From: Nymphaea colorata
Lineage: Eukaryota; Streptophyta; Magnoliopsida; Nymphaeales; Nymphaeaceae
DNA: 64,000 bases
NCBI RefSeq assembly: GCF_008831285.2
Contig: NC_045146.1
Span: forward strand, 20,329,149 to 20,393,148
Direction: 5' to 3'
Notes under the pieces: model-generated
Told to the model about the DNA's origin: nothing
What the model saw: only the letters and a program-made list of their open reading frames with translations
Databases searched by the model: none
Part shown: piece by piece, positions 1-11,765 of the stretch
Layout: each line of letters starts with the position of its first letter
Position numbering within the stretch: position 1 is the stretch's first letter
Position numbers and translations under genes: made by a program

Positions 1-342
1 AGAGGAGAAAAGAAATCATTTCCTTCTAAAGATGCCCCCATAGAATGGGGGTTCTACAGTATGTGAGGGAACGCCACCATTAGACAGTCGTGGCACCCCA
101 GCTGCTGTATTCATGATAGAGAAAGACGACCCCCCCCCCCCCCCCACCCACCTTCAACATAAAAATGACATCATACCATATACTGGAGAAAAGACCGAAA
201 GCAGAGCTCTGCTTATCTTTTGCAGCAGTGCTTAACGGTTGACAGCCCTCCACCAAAAGGAGAGAGATACAAACCAGAAACGGATCATGGGGGATTGGCC
301 AAATAAGATTGGTAATTGATTGATAGAAACAACTTAACAAAG
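1..342. other. 3' flank of the RabGAP gene
   Basis: This is sequence downstream of the RabGAP stop codon and probably includes its 3' UTR. It holds a run of 16 C at 130-145 (G on the transcript strand), a likely place for length errors. No other gene is visible. Confidence 0.6.
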
Positions 343-3300
343 CTATATCTTGTCATGAAGAGTCACCACCAGGTCATGAGCATCATCCAGCAGCTTCCAA
401 ACATCAAGCTGCCCAGTCATATTGTTGCATTCTCTTATGATCTCGTCCATGCTGCTATACTTCTCGATTATCAGCTTCTTTCTTTGCAAAACACACGCAG
501 CTATTGCATAAAGCAGCAGATCATTGGTGGGTGGTGCCCGCTGCCGTATCCTACCCCACGCAGATTTGCCAATCCCAGCTCTGATTGCAGCCTGGTCCGC
601 CCACATGACTTCCCACAGGCACAAAGTCTGCTCAAAACTCAACTCCCTCCTGAACAGCACCACTACCATTCTGTAGACAAAGAAGCAATCCTCAGCTTTG
701 AGCTTCTCCAAATGTTTATACAAATGAGAATCCTTCAACTTTATGATCTTAGATACTAAGTTCAACTGCCTACGGATTCCAACTTCATCAAGCCTGAAAT
801 TGTGCCTCGCTTTCTCCATGAAACCCACAAAACACCAGAAGGCTTCATCGTCATCCTCCATGACAGCAATTATTGGTGAAAGTAAATCGCTCATACCCTG
901 GCAGTAACCAATCTCTGGGTCATAAATAGCATAAGCCTCGAGTATAGTAACCAACCGAGCAGCATGATATACCATGCACGGCTCCAAGTGGTTGTAATCT
1001 TTCAGGCCCACTGACTCAGCCTGCTTTCGAGCCTCTTCCTCTGAGACTTCAGCCTGAGCAGTCAAATATGAGACCCACTCAGTATTTGCACGGATTGCAT
1101 CAAGCCTGATAATTCTTTGCCATGTAGCATAATCCTCTTTAACCGGACCCCGAGATTTTTGTCCTCAAGGTGATCTGTTGTGGCATCACCAGTGTCATTT
1201 TCATCTGTTCTTTCTATGGTGGGATATGTCTGCATGCTATCTTCTTCTGTTGAGGACTCACTGTCCGAAGATTCAGTCTCAACTACAATATGGTGAGCCA
1301 TGGGTGACTGAGTGCTGGAACCAGGTTCTTCTGTAATACATGAGCTTGCTTGCAAGTTGTCTGAGCTATCAGGTTGATCTTCTGTACAAGAGACAGCAAG
1401 CCCACCACCATCTATGCTTCCTCCCTCCATGGAAAGTGACTGCCTGGCACTAACCACATCCTCAGAACAAGGTGACTCTAGATCCTCCTGGAAACTAGCA
1501 CCCTCTTCTCTGTCGTTGGCACGTAATTCCTCAGGATTTTGATGTTCATCAGCATTCTTCAGTAGCTGTTTGCATTGTCTTCTTAGTTTCTCATACTCTT
1601 TCCTGCAAAAAAGGAAACCACTGTTGATATGCATAACGAACTAAACTTGTGTTATTATAAGATGAAGATCAGCAAAGAAAAAAAAAAAAAAAAGAGACCA
1701 CGCAACAGGTATAGATAGGCAAGCAGACAATTAAGAAACATTTCATATTCTTTGAAGGATCACAAAACAAGACAACAACCAATAAAAGGCAAAGCATACC
1801 TTTTCTGAACCCTTGCAGCATCTCTTTCCGATTTTGTACTGTTCAGTTGATATCTGCATCTCAGAAAATAATGATACTTAACATATAGATATGGTAAAGG
1901 TCACAGAAAAATACAGAGAAGGTAACTTTAGTCAAATACAATCGAAAAAGAAAATTTTAGTGCTCAAGACCAACACACTCCACTAAAAGAATTTAGGCAG
2001 ATCCCAGAACAGCACCTGTACTGCACAGATTTATAATCTGAAGTTCTGAACACTATTTTGACAATGATCACCCCCTCAGACGGCAAACCTCTACAAATGG
2101 AATTCAAACTAGTCTTCTAGGGGTTTAAGATCCATTTCCAAAATCTAAAAACCTTCACATCTATCCTAATATTTGTTTTCCATCAAGAAGTTGATCAGAA
2201 TAACAAGGTACAACCTCTGCAGCACGGGTACTCCGTCCGGTACCAGTACGGGTACGGCACCCAGTACGCCATTGGTGCGGCGTTGACCGTACGGGGTACG
2301 GTCAACGCACCGGTTATCCATCCTATTTTGGACACGGTCAAAGTTGACCGAGTCCAAATATGTCCATTTTTTTATTTTAACGATTATTTTATTTTATCTT
2401 TTAAAACTATTTTAACGTTAAAAAAATGTAAGTTCGAAACCCTTAAAACTTAAAACATGTTTTCGTTTTCAGTTTTAAGGGTTTTCACCTCTTCCCGAGC
2501 GATGTCCGGCGACGGCAGCGGCAGCGAAGGCAGGGGTGGAACGGCGACGGCAGCGGCGACTGTCACAGTATTTTTCATTTTTCTTTTCATTTTCATCAGC
2601 TCCACCCCTGCCTTCGCCGCCGGCGACAACAGTCGGCGATCTTGAGACTTTTTTGTGTTCCCTTTGTTTGTGTCTGTTTTTTGTGTTCTATTTTCTATTT
2701 TCGGTTCTAATGTTTGTGTTTGTGTCTATTATCCATTTTCGGTTCCAGCTTTGGGACTATTCAATGTGTTGATAATTTGATAAATGTGTTGAGCAACCTG
2801 TTTGGCTAATTGATGGTCGTTTTCTAATCACGAGATCAAATAACTTAACTATGGGACATGTTTGAGTCTCCTCTTGCAGATTTTTCATCTCTGCGTCTAC
2901 CCTAGTTATTGCTGTGATATATCGTTTCGTGAGAGGATTCGTCTAATTGGAATGATCCCCGTTCCTATTGGTTCTGTGTTGCAGCTCTTTTGCTAGGTGC
3001 TTCACAAACATAAGTTGTAATGGCTGATAAAGGAAAAGAAATCATGCAAATATGTTATTCCATACCCGTAAATATGTTATTCTGTTTGTAATTTTTGATA
3101 TATATATGTGCAAATATGTTATTTTGTTTGAAATTTTTTGACATATATATGTATATGTGCATGTGCGTGTACGGCCGTACCCCCGTACCCAAGTTTTTTA
3201 AAAATGGTCCGTATCCGTACCCGTACCTATGTGACATAGGGTACAATGTGTATGAAGTTTGCCCACTTGGTGCATGGACGACCCCATATGTAATCTAATT

Positions 3301-6300
3301 ATGTTTAAAAGTTTGAATTGGCCATGGTATGAAACTTTTCATAAATTTAGAAAAAAACAATTATGGCTTTCGAAGTGAAGATGAGGTCTTTCTTTAGTCC
3401 ATGACCCAAATGCACAGCAATTGAAAGTTCATACACTCATGCAAACTTAAACCCCGTTTACCTGAAGCCCCACTTGGTTATACTAGACTAGTGGAGGGCC
3501 ACACACACATGCTTCTTGTTAATGAAAGTACATACAAGCATACAGGAAAAGCCAAAATTTATAATGCAACACGTGAAGCTTAGAAAATAACAATACTTCA
3601 CTTACACGCCAAGTAGAAATGGCCACACCTCCTTTCTTATGCTGGGTTCAATTCCCTGAATTTGAAAAAAAAAATGAGAGTTACTAGAGAAAAAGAAAAA
3701 TCACAGTAGTTCCGAAAACATCTGAACTAACATCCATGAAGATTAAAGGGTAGAAAGCAAGGGATGAAAAGCTAAAGCATAATAGATCATGATATGAAAA
3801 TAGATCAAAATAAAGCAACATTTCAACACTGAGGATAGCCCTACGCATGGCAAAACCAGCTTAACACAGTTTGTCTGGCATCACATAGCAATAGGTCAAA
3901 CCTATGAAACCAACTAGCAATGGCCAACACACTAGCAACACTCAAAAGGTCATACATTCCCCAATGTTAATGTCAAGAGATCACACAAGAAACAAGCATT
4001 GCATGATTCATCACACCATTGAAAAATTAAAAAACAATGTGCATTTAACCTATAAAATGACTTTTTAGGGTGTCTAAGCGACACCCACGCACACATATAT
4101 ACATATCTGGACCAAAAATTTCCAGTTACCTATGCTTCTCTTTGCAAAGATAATTATCAAGATATGACCATTGATCTTGTCAGAATTAACAGTTAGATTG
4201 TTCATTGTTTGATTGCAATGCATAGGCAGATATTTACAAAGGTGCAAAACCAAAAGAGTGAAATTTATATGAAAAAAAACTCAAAAACTAGTAATTTATA
4301 TTTATATGAAAATGGTTCCAGTGCCCATTCTTTGGAAATGAAGAGCAAAAAATGCATGATGATGAATATGATATATATGTATATATATATATATATAGGA
4401 GTCTATCTAGGACAGTACTAGGACAGTATGGACTTTATAACTTTATAAATAAAACAAATATGTACAAACATCAAATATTCACTGGCAAACTTTACCACCA
4501 TGATCCCTTCAAATAACTCGAAGACTATCAGATACTAAAGTGTCATTCATGAAGATCTGCAGGAGAAAAAGGCTGTCGGGCCTGGTTCTGCATTGGCGAT
4601 GGAATACTAATATCAACTAGTTTGAATTAAAGCTTTCTAAGCTTTCAACAAGAAAGAATGCAACTATAATAACTCACCCCACTGCGAACTTTCTTTAATA
4701 GCTTAACTCCACCATCAAGAAGTTTTCCATCTGAGGAGAAAAAACTATCCCATTGTTGACGTGAAAGGGCACGTTTTCTCCTTCTACGAGACCAAGGAGA
4801 TTTAAGCCTACCCCTGCAATTAGTGTAACCATGTTAAGATCAGCAATATTAGAAACAAATAAGGAAAGAATACAAAAAATAAGCAAATCAGTACACAGAA
4901 AAAGATAACGATCACTTTAATGTGATTGAACAGATAAACCATTTCACTAAAACAACAATAAGCTGGGCTCTCAAAGCAAAACCATGTCCAATTGCCAACT
5001 AACTGGTCACAACAACAAAGGTGCCATAGGATTTCTTACACTTGCAGGTTAACATTTTTGAAGCACTAAGTGTACTTATATAAAATTACAGAAGAGTGCC
5101 TAATAAATTGCCAATTGAATTATTATTAGCAGACTAAATATAATATCATTTAGCTTGATATATTATAAAAAGACTTAATAATAGCTAACTTAACTAGCAA
5201 GCCTTTAACAATGCCAAAACACTATGATTAGAAACGAGAATTATGCTCAGGAATACATCAAGTAGACCTTCAAAGATGCAGGTTTTTTGTCATAAAAAGA
5301 AATAAGACTAAAAATCTACAGCCTCTTACATATTAGTACATTACTAAACACAAGAATAGACCTCTATTATCAGGTGCAGTTGTTGTTCATTAACTATACA
5401 GACATATTTATCCCTTTATACCGCCATCGCCATTGTATTCATGCCAATTTGTTCAAATAGGGACTCCAACTTCACAAAATTAAACCAGACTGCAGCTAAA
5501 GGGATGCATTGCAAGACAGCTTTAACTCTAATTTCAACAATGAGTCAACGATTTGCTGAAAAAGGCAGATAGCAAACAATGTCAGCTAACTTTTTATTGG
5601 TAATCCTTTAGACATATATGTGTCCCAGGCTCCAATAGTTGTAAACTCACAGAACCAAGACCCCACGTGATAGACAATGGAAGTTCTCACATGCATGTTT
5701 GATGAATCAGCTTTAGAGCACCACCCATTTATGACCTCCCCCTGGAAACAAAAATATGCACGAATGCTAACCCTAGCCTTCTCTTCAACAAATTCCAGGG
5801 AGGACACATTTAAGTGATAACATTTTAGTTGAGTGTTATCTTTCAAGTTCCAAGAGTGTGGATATATGAGGGTGCAGATTCCTGAATGCCAGAGAGAGAG
5901 AGAGAAAGTTTGTACAAAAGCAACAACAGTAGCTGAGGCAACTCCCACTAAGGTGTGCTTCATTTTTTAGACCACCTATAGTCAGATCAAAAAATCCAAT
6001 TACCCATACATAAGGGCTTCGACGTTCACAAGGATGCCCAAAAAAAAAAAGAATCACCAAGAGTCATATTGATGCATCCATCAACGTCAACAAGAACTTG
6101 TTGACGCGTCCAACAGCTTCAGAGGGATAAGACCAACCCTTTCAATTTCAAATTGCCTGCCACAAATAACGCTCTCACTCCCGCAAGCCGAAATTCCCCT
6201 GAATGAAAGCATGTGAAAAAGGAAAAGGGGAAACGTTGCTGTTTCTTCTTTTCCACTATTGAACGCAAAACATTTTGCCATTTACCTAGTCGAACCGGGA

Positions 6301-7109
6301 GACAACGGAAATCTAGGAAACAAAATGATTCAAACTGTTTAACGCTATTTATTCGATAGTCGGCACCCTTTTCAAGTTTCTAGGAACTAAGCAGAATGAC
6401 TAAAGTTTCTGTAAATAGTAATCAAAATTAGTCAATCACGTCTTCAAGAAACAACCCCTATTTGACGCCCAGCAACTATTTTCAGATGCAGAATCTACAC
6501 GAGCACCAGAATGGATGAGAAGAATAGAATTAACTAAAGCTAAGTCTTTTACTGTGTAAAGCAATAAATCAGACCAAACAGCAACGAAAGCATGCACAAA
6601 AAAAAAACCTCTGATTGAAAACCCAAGTAAAGGAACTGTTTTAAGTAGCAGATCTACTGAAGCAGGAAGTCCAACTGATTCAAATTCCGCTACTTCGAAC
6701 TGCATAACTACCAACAAATTATAGACGCGAACAAAAGATCAAGATCAATAAAACCAAAAAAGAAAACTAGAACCCAGTACGAAAAGAAGAAGAAGAAGAG
6801 GAGGAGGAAAACCAGAGAGAGGAAGTAGAGAAGCAAAGTCAAGGGAAGGTCGAAAGGAAGAGCAGAAGAGAAAAGGAGGGATTGCGGGGAGGGGTAAAGA
6901 GGGACTCACCGTCTGGGAAAGGACGAGGATGACGATGAGGACGACAGCTGCAGCGGCGACGACGAACAAGGAGGCGAAGAGGACAGGGAGGAGGAAGACG
7001 CAGACGAGGCGGCCACGTAGAGAAGCGATCGTATGTGAATCCACGACGAAGAAGAAGAAGAAGACGAGGAGGAAGAAGAAGAAGTATGGGATCTGCCTAG
7101 GGTTCTCAT
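343..7109 (-). CDS. TBC-domain Rab GTPase-activating protein (plant RabGAP22/GYP7-like), Ser-rich N-terminal form
   Basis: Predicted GAP that speeds GTP hydrolysis by a Rab GTPase in membrane traffic; the substrate Rab is not readable from sequence. Exons on the minus strand: 7109-6910, 4813-4678, 3655-3606, 1853-1800 and 1602-343, all with GT..AG borders and agreeing phases. The N-terminus MRTLGRSHTS is followed by a poly-Ser run and WIHIRSLL. Then come GRLKSPWSRRRRK, the GIEPSIRKEVWPFLLG block, an acidic Ser/Glu-rich linker and the TBC catalytic region. The Arg finger IIRLDAIR fits IxxDxxR, and the Gln finger sits in YCQGMSDL. The C-terminus is DDAHDLVVTLHDKI. The frame breaks at 1148-1151, just before the catalytic region: about 566 residues if one base is missing there, or 533 if a 98-nt intron (1261-1164) is removed. 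Family assignment is firm; functional integrity is not. Confidence 0.9.
1148..1151 (-). other. Reading-frame break in the last RabGAP exon
   Basis: Upstream of this point the acidic linker reads in one frame to DKNLG. From GPVKEDYATWQ onward the conserved TBC sequence is in the next frame, and the switch falls in a run of four G (minus strand). One missing G would explain it. A 98-nt intron from 1261 to 1164 (donor GTGAGT, acceptor TTGAG|G) would also restore the frame, but its acceptor lacks a good pyrimidine tract and it would remove linker that looks coding. Choices: assembly error, true mutation or real intron. Confidence 0.8.
2280..2308. repeat. Perfect 13-bp stem hairpin
   Basis: GCGTTGACCGTAC at 2280-2292 is followed by GGG and then its exact reverse complement at 2296-2308. 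With a bulge, pairing extends outward through GGTGC/ACC. It lies just inside the left end of the candidate transposon. Confidence 0.9.
2436..2486. repeat. Hairpin with 21/22-nt arms
   Basis: The arm at 2436-2456 (GAAACCCTTAAAACTTAAAA..) pairs with 2465-2486 with one gap and one mismatch, leaving an 8-nt loop. Confidence 0.85.
2520..2621. repeat. GC-rich inverted repeat, 21-nt arms
   Basis: The arms at 2520-2540 and 2601-2621 pair at 20 of 21 positions (core GCGAAGGCAGGGGTGGA) around a 60-nt interval. Together with the two neighbouring hairpins this makes a foldback-rich block. Confidence 0.85.
4814..6909. other. First intron of the RabGAP gene
   Basis: AT-rich intron between either first exon and the exon starting at 4813. 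Short GA and AT runs are present. No other gene is recognised. A nearby (AT)n tract at 4370-4397 lies in the next intron. Confidence 0.7.
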
Positions 7110-7167
7110 TTACAACATCTCACTCTCTATTTCTCTACGATTCTTCTTCTCTTTTGGGGGATTTTGC

Positions 7168-7177
7168 TTTTGGCGCC
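7168..7177 (+). promoter_or_regulatory. E2F-type site TTTTGGCGCC between the two RabGAP first exons
   Basis: It matches the E2F consensus TTTSSCGC and sits about 60 bp upstream of the ATG of the Ser-rich first exon, where an internal promoter would have to be. Whether it works is inference. Confidence 0.3.
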
Positions 7178-7209
7178 TCAGGAAGGTATGCTATTTTCTC
7201 ACTTTTTAC

Positions 7210-7457
7210 CTACGAGAATAGATGAGTGCGGCGGCCAGGGCCACGCCCGCCATGGCCGTGAAGAAGATGGCTAGTCCATTGGGAGCGATCCAGAAGCCTC
7301 CTCCGACCCCGCCACCGCCACCGCCACCTCCAACGCTCTTCGTGGTGGTGGTGGTGGTGGTGCTTCCTCTGCCCGCCCAAGCGCTGAATATCATGGAAGA
7401 GAAACGAGTTCCAATTCCGCCACCCCTAGTGCCTCTGGATCGCCACTCCACCATCAC
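7210..7457 (-). CDS. Alternative first exon of the TBC RabGAP encoding a transmembrane N-terminus
   Basis: This exon lies upstream of the Ser-rich first exon. It encodes MMVEWRSRGTRGGG, a poly-Thr stretch, a poly-Gly stretch, then the hydrophobic segment FWIAPNGLAIFFTAMAGVAL running into AAALIYSR. It ends CGTAG followed by GTAAAAAG, a good donor. The donor phase (two bases left over) is identical to that of the exon ending at 6910. Both therefore splice in frame to the exon starting at 4813 and give R-GRLKSPWSRR. With this exon the protein would be about 582 residues and would carry one N-terminal membrane anchor followed by a basic stretch. Exclusive use of the two exons is inferred from phase and position; transcript data would settle it. 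Confidence 0.72.
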
Positions 7458-10400
7458 CCGATGGCCAACCCCTCTCTTTTCTTCCGCCCCCTCCCCCGAC
7501 CCGCACTGAGCCTGCCGCCTTTTCTCTCTCCCCCTTTCCGTCTGCCTCCCTAATAAGTTGTCTCTGTGTGGGTGTGCGCGCGCGCAAGAGGAGCGACTGT
7601 GAGATTATCCCTCCTTTTCAAAAGAAAAAGGGAAGAAAAGAAAAAGACGAGGGCTGGGTAGTGGGTGTGGTAGAATACGCAATTACCAAAGTGCCCCTGA
7701 ATTTCACTTGCTTGCTTGCGGTTGTTGGTCTCGGGTTTACTCTTCTTTTCAAGTGTTCTCTCCCTCCTCCCCTCCCCTCCCCAAAGAAAAAGAATGAACG
7801 GAAAAGCAAGCTTCTTGTTTCACACTTCTCACTCTCCAGATCTTTATTTTCTTCAGAGACTATTAAGATTTTTTTTTTTTTTTTTCCACATCACTGATTG
7901 ATTTTGAGCCTTATCCGATTTATGTTGAGAAAATCAGAGCTCGCCCCCGCTTCCTTCCATCAGTATACTGTGGAAGGCGTAGACCAATGATTTCTTGTTA
8001 GGATCAATCTGCTGCTGCTGCTGCTGCAGATAATCATCAAGTGGGTCGTGGGAGAAAAAGTCGTAGATTTACAATTCTCTCGACTCCACGTCCACGGAAG
8101 GAAAAACAACTCAAGCAAAAAAGGTCATGGCCTAAAAGAAGATTATGTAGGAAAAATAGTCAGACTGAGAAAAGGAAGTCCATGCCGGTAGTTGAAATGT
8201 TTTCCTCCACCGTCGGCGTCGACCCTTTTTCTTTTCTTGTTGTGAAAGCTGATTCCCCTCTTCTTTCTTACTTTGGTTATTTGTTTTTTCTTTTCTTCTT
8301 CACCACTGCACTGCTGGTTCGTTCAGCACTCTCATTTCATTTATGATGTCCATCAATCTGCCGTAATGACACGTAGTTTGTCGGACTTTATTAGCCAAGA
8401 GTCGTAATCTTATCCCCGAATTGCGAGCGAGTCGGTTTGATTTAGAAGGGAAGGAAGGGTCCAAGTTCTTGTTTTGAGAAAAACCCCTCCTACCACTTAT
8501 CATTGTTGCTGAGAACAAAAATGGATCATATATGACTAACTTTCCTACAAATTTCGCACTTTTGAGCCGTTGTTGTTTTGAGGAGAGTTTTGCACCAAAT
8601 TTTACCTAGGCTTTATTTAATTTGTTGGATCGCAATTGATTTACGAGCCGCATAGACAAAGAAAGTAAGAGAGCTGAACACGTTTTAGTCAAATCTAAGC
8701 ATTGTGTTCCAAGGGCCCAACGCCCGCATATCTCCAGTCCACCCACCAGTATGTTACGTTGGACAAAGTTACCCAAATTAAATCTGAAAGTAATAAATGG
8801 GAATGGGCAAGAAGAGGGCTGAGTAACTGCCAATATATATTGGCTCATTTTCAAGAACGGGTCGGGTCCGATTATACGTTTGGCTTGTCGGACTATTTAT
8901 CGGTTTATAAGATTCCGTTCTGACATCGGCTACCAATATTTAACTAATAAAAATGGAAAACTACGTCTGCGTAATTAATTTTATAGAAAACTCGTACCAC
9001 ATGAAGCAAGCAAGGCACATTTTTAGTGGAAGCGAGAAATTCCTTTATCATTACTGTTGCATCGCCACAGTAATTAGAAAGCCTCCCCCTATTCTTTTTC
9101 ACCGGGGGAAGACTTCCTTTATTAGTCGGAAGCGTGAAAAGCCCAAAACTTCGGGCTCACGAAACAGCAATAGGAAATTCCTGCTTCTGACCTCATGTCT
9201 TCCTTTTTTCAAAAGGCAATTTGTCGTCATTAAATTCGGGCAATTTTGTATAAACTTCCACATTATTGTGTGTGAAACAGGTTTTTGTATTTTTCCCTCG
9301 CCGTTTCACAACCCCGAGCTTTTGCCTTTTAGGGTCCGTTTTGAATTCGAACAAAAAAATAACTAAGAGAACATAAAAAATTGCGTGGAAGTAAATATTA
9401 TATATGCCCCCGGCACCGTTTCTTTTTCGGCGGGTTTTAGCCGTTGCGTTGACTATTGGCTCATGGGTATTTTCGGCATCGAGGTTCGATAGGCCGATTT
9501 TGTCAGTTCGTCGGTTCCCAGAGAACGATTCAACGCATTGTGCCGTATGCGGGAACGCGTGGTCAAAACCCTCGTCGGTGGACGACGCCGGTCAAACCAG
9601 AAACCCGTCCAAAATAATGTGGTGGTCTCAGTAGAACCCACCGCGTTTCACTAAAATGACGAGGTCACCCTTCTGACTCCACGCCTCTTCTTTCTCTCTT
9701 TTTTCTTTCCTTTGATCGGAAAATCATCTAATAGAGGGGAGGGGAGGGGAGTGGAGTGGACTCAAATGGGCGCCGTCGCCGGCTCCCCTCTATTAGAATA
9801 ATGGGAGGCTTCACGTGGCTCATATGCGCCTGCCGGGAACCGCGTGAGTCCGATACGTGGGGCTGAGTTATTATGCAACGTCCCGCTCCTGCGACGACAT
9901 CTTCTTGGTACAATGATCACGTTGCGGTTTTAACGCCACAGGATTAATGACTGAGATATGACAAAACCCGGTTCTCGATCGACTCGTTCCCACGATGACA
10001 GGAATCGAACATGTATAAAATTTTCAGAATCACTTTAAAATTAAGCGAAATTAGCAAGAACAAGAGAAAGGATCAAACACCCAAGCGACCCGAGGAATCG
10101 GATCAAAATCTTGTTACTTTCTCAACAAAGACCGGATATCATCATGACGCAATGGGAGAAGGCACTGTCGGTCGATCAGGGCCGTCCATATCTTATGAGT
10201 TGCAGACGGTTGACTGTTACAAGTGGGGGCCTTCTTGAAGGCTTCTCTAATACATCTGATTGCATTTCAACGCGTTGAGTTGTTTAGAATTTGACCCGTT
10301 TTATAGTAGTAGTGTCATATTAGTGAATCCTCCTCCGGCTTTGAATGCATGTGGTCGGATAAGATGGACTCCACTATTAAGGGGTCGACCTTACACAGTC

Positions 10401-11627
10401 TAAATCGGAGAGTATCTTACCCGCGTTCAGGTTGCTTCCACGACTATGCTTAAGCTGTGCTTCAAGGGAAAAGTGACAAACTTTTCTCCAAGTATGAAAT
10501 TGAACTTTTTCAAAATTTTCAAAAAAAAAAAAAAAAAAAGAAAGCTGTCTTAAAACTCCCTAAGCACAATCCTCAAGTGACTTTTGGTAGAAAAAAAAAA
10601 TCAGATTTAATTGGTAGTTGGATGTGGGCATGTTACATGTTATATATTTGAGTTCAAGTCGGATAAAAAGATAGCGAAGAATATTAATAGAGGAAGTACT
10701 AAAGTACCCCAATTTTTTAAGGAATCGCGCGTTCGCCCATATATTCCCTGATTTTTAGCCAGCCACTCAACAAATTCTTGAAATAGGCAGATTAATAACC
10801 ACAGAAGTGCCCGTTGCCCTTCATCCCAGAGATGAACGGTGCGCAACGAATGATCGGTGGAAATGTGATTGTGCTCATAGACTCAATACCGAAACGGTGC
10901 CAAAACAACAACAACCACATGCTGCCCCATTCCTAGGGGCGGACAACGGTGGCTGTCAGGTTTCCGGTCATCGGTCGGTTACTGGTCCAATATATGTATA
11001 TATATATATATATTCGGCCACAACTTTAGGGTCTAATACGGATCATGTACTTGTTGACCTGAAGCTGTGCGGCATCGATCGGTTCCTTCTAGATCATGGA
11101 TTCGAGTATGCGACAACGAGTTTTTATGTAGGTGAAGTGTTTGCTTTTTATTAGATTATCGGGTCATGTATGGGTAAACAAAAAAAATGCATGGTCAAGT
11201 CAAAGTGCCGAACCGGAAAAGACCTGGGTTCAGGTCCGGATTGCTTACAAACGGGCTAGGTCCAAGGAAGGCTTAGGTCCTGGCAGACCCGGCCCGACCA
11301 GCTGTCCACCGACCCCTACTTATTCCTTCTCAACAATATTCTGAGTTACACTGCTCTTGATCTTGAGTTAGAGTTAGGAGGAGGAGGGACAACCAAAATG
11401 CATTTTTTTAGGGTTTTGCGTGGATGGTGTCGATCAGAGAATCTTTAGCCATTAAACAATCCATAAATATGGGAGCGAAGAAGTCTATTTTATGATTCTT
11501 AATGTAAAAGCTAGGTATCTTTTATTTATTTATCAGGATAACCTTTGTGTGCTTCGGGAGGATCCAAGTAATGACCTGCAGTATTACTTTCATCTTCTCT
11601 TTTTTTTTAAAAAAAAATTATTAATTG
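7458..11627. other. Spacer upstream of the RabGAP gene
   Basis: The first few hundred bases are pyrimidine/purine-rich and probably include the RabGAP 5' UTR and promoter. Beyond that I see no gene. Open frames around 8953-9366 show no family motifs. A hairpin lies at 9728-9796 and a short TA run near 10992-11014. Confidence 0.5.
9728..9796. repeat. 69-bp inverted repeat with perfect 14-bp arms
   Basis: CTAATAGAGGGGAG at 9728-9741 is exactly complementary to CTCCCCTCTATTAG at 9783-9796. The interval is a GGGGA/GTGGA tandem run plus a GC-rich loop. Confidence 0.85.
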
Positions 11628-11765
11628 TGCAGTTTTGATCCCGAGAGAAACTTGATGGACCACCTGCACATGGTCATGAATGACTTCATGCTATTAGCGG
11701 AGAAGAGATTCGAATATACTCAGTTCAATGAGCTAGTGTCACCTCTAAAAAATATGGGTATATAA
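11628..11765 (+). other. Unassigned coding-like block, possible lone exon
   Basis: After an acceptor-like TTGTGCAG at 11625-11632 one frame stays open for about 43 codons. It starts FDPERNLMDHLHMVMNDF, continues with MLLAEKRFEYTQFNELV, and ends at a TAA at 11763. The amino-acid composition looks like a helical protein and codon use is unremarkable. I do not recognise the family. A 33-nt stretch just upstream (about 11539-11571), also framed by AG and GT, does not join it in phase. It may be a relic exon or chance. Confidence 0.25.

Larger units (their letters stand above)
2206..3246. mobile_element. Probable non-autonomous hAT-like transposon in RabGAP intron 3
   Basis: About 1.04 kb inside the intron between exons 1853-1800 and 3655-3606. 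Both ends carry GGTACGGG-type subterminal motifs in opposite orientation (2226-2262 and 3170-3226). Imperfect flanking direct repeats read AGGTACAA (left) and GGGTACAA (right), and the outermost 16 bp agree at about 10 positions as inverted repeats ending GGTAC. Inside are three hairpins (2280-2308, 2436-2486, 2520-2621) and a short GC-rich stretch resembling the 5' part of a lost gene. No transposase survives. The hAT label rests on an approximate 8-bp target duplication and the subterminal motif style. Exact ends are uncertain. Confidence 0.5.

Noticed and set aside
316-759. 147-codon open frame on the plus strand
   Set aside because: Exact antisense shadow of the RabGAP last exon.
8953-9366. 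137-codon open frame on the plus strand
   Set aside because: No motifs, unusual composition, no splice context; judged chance.
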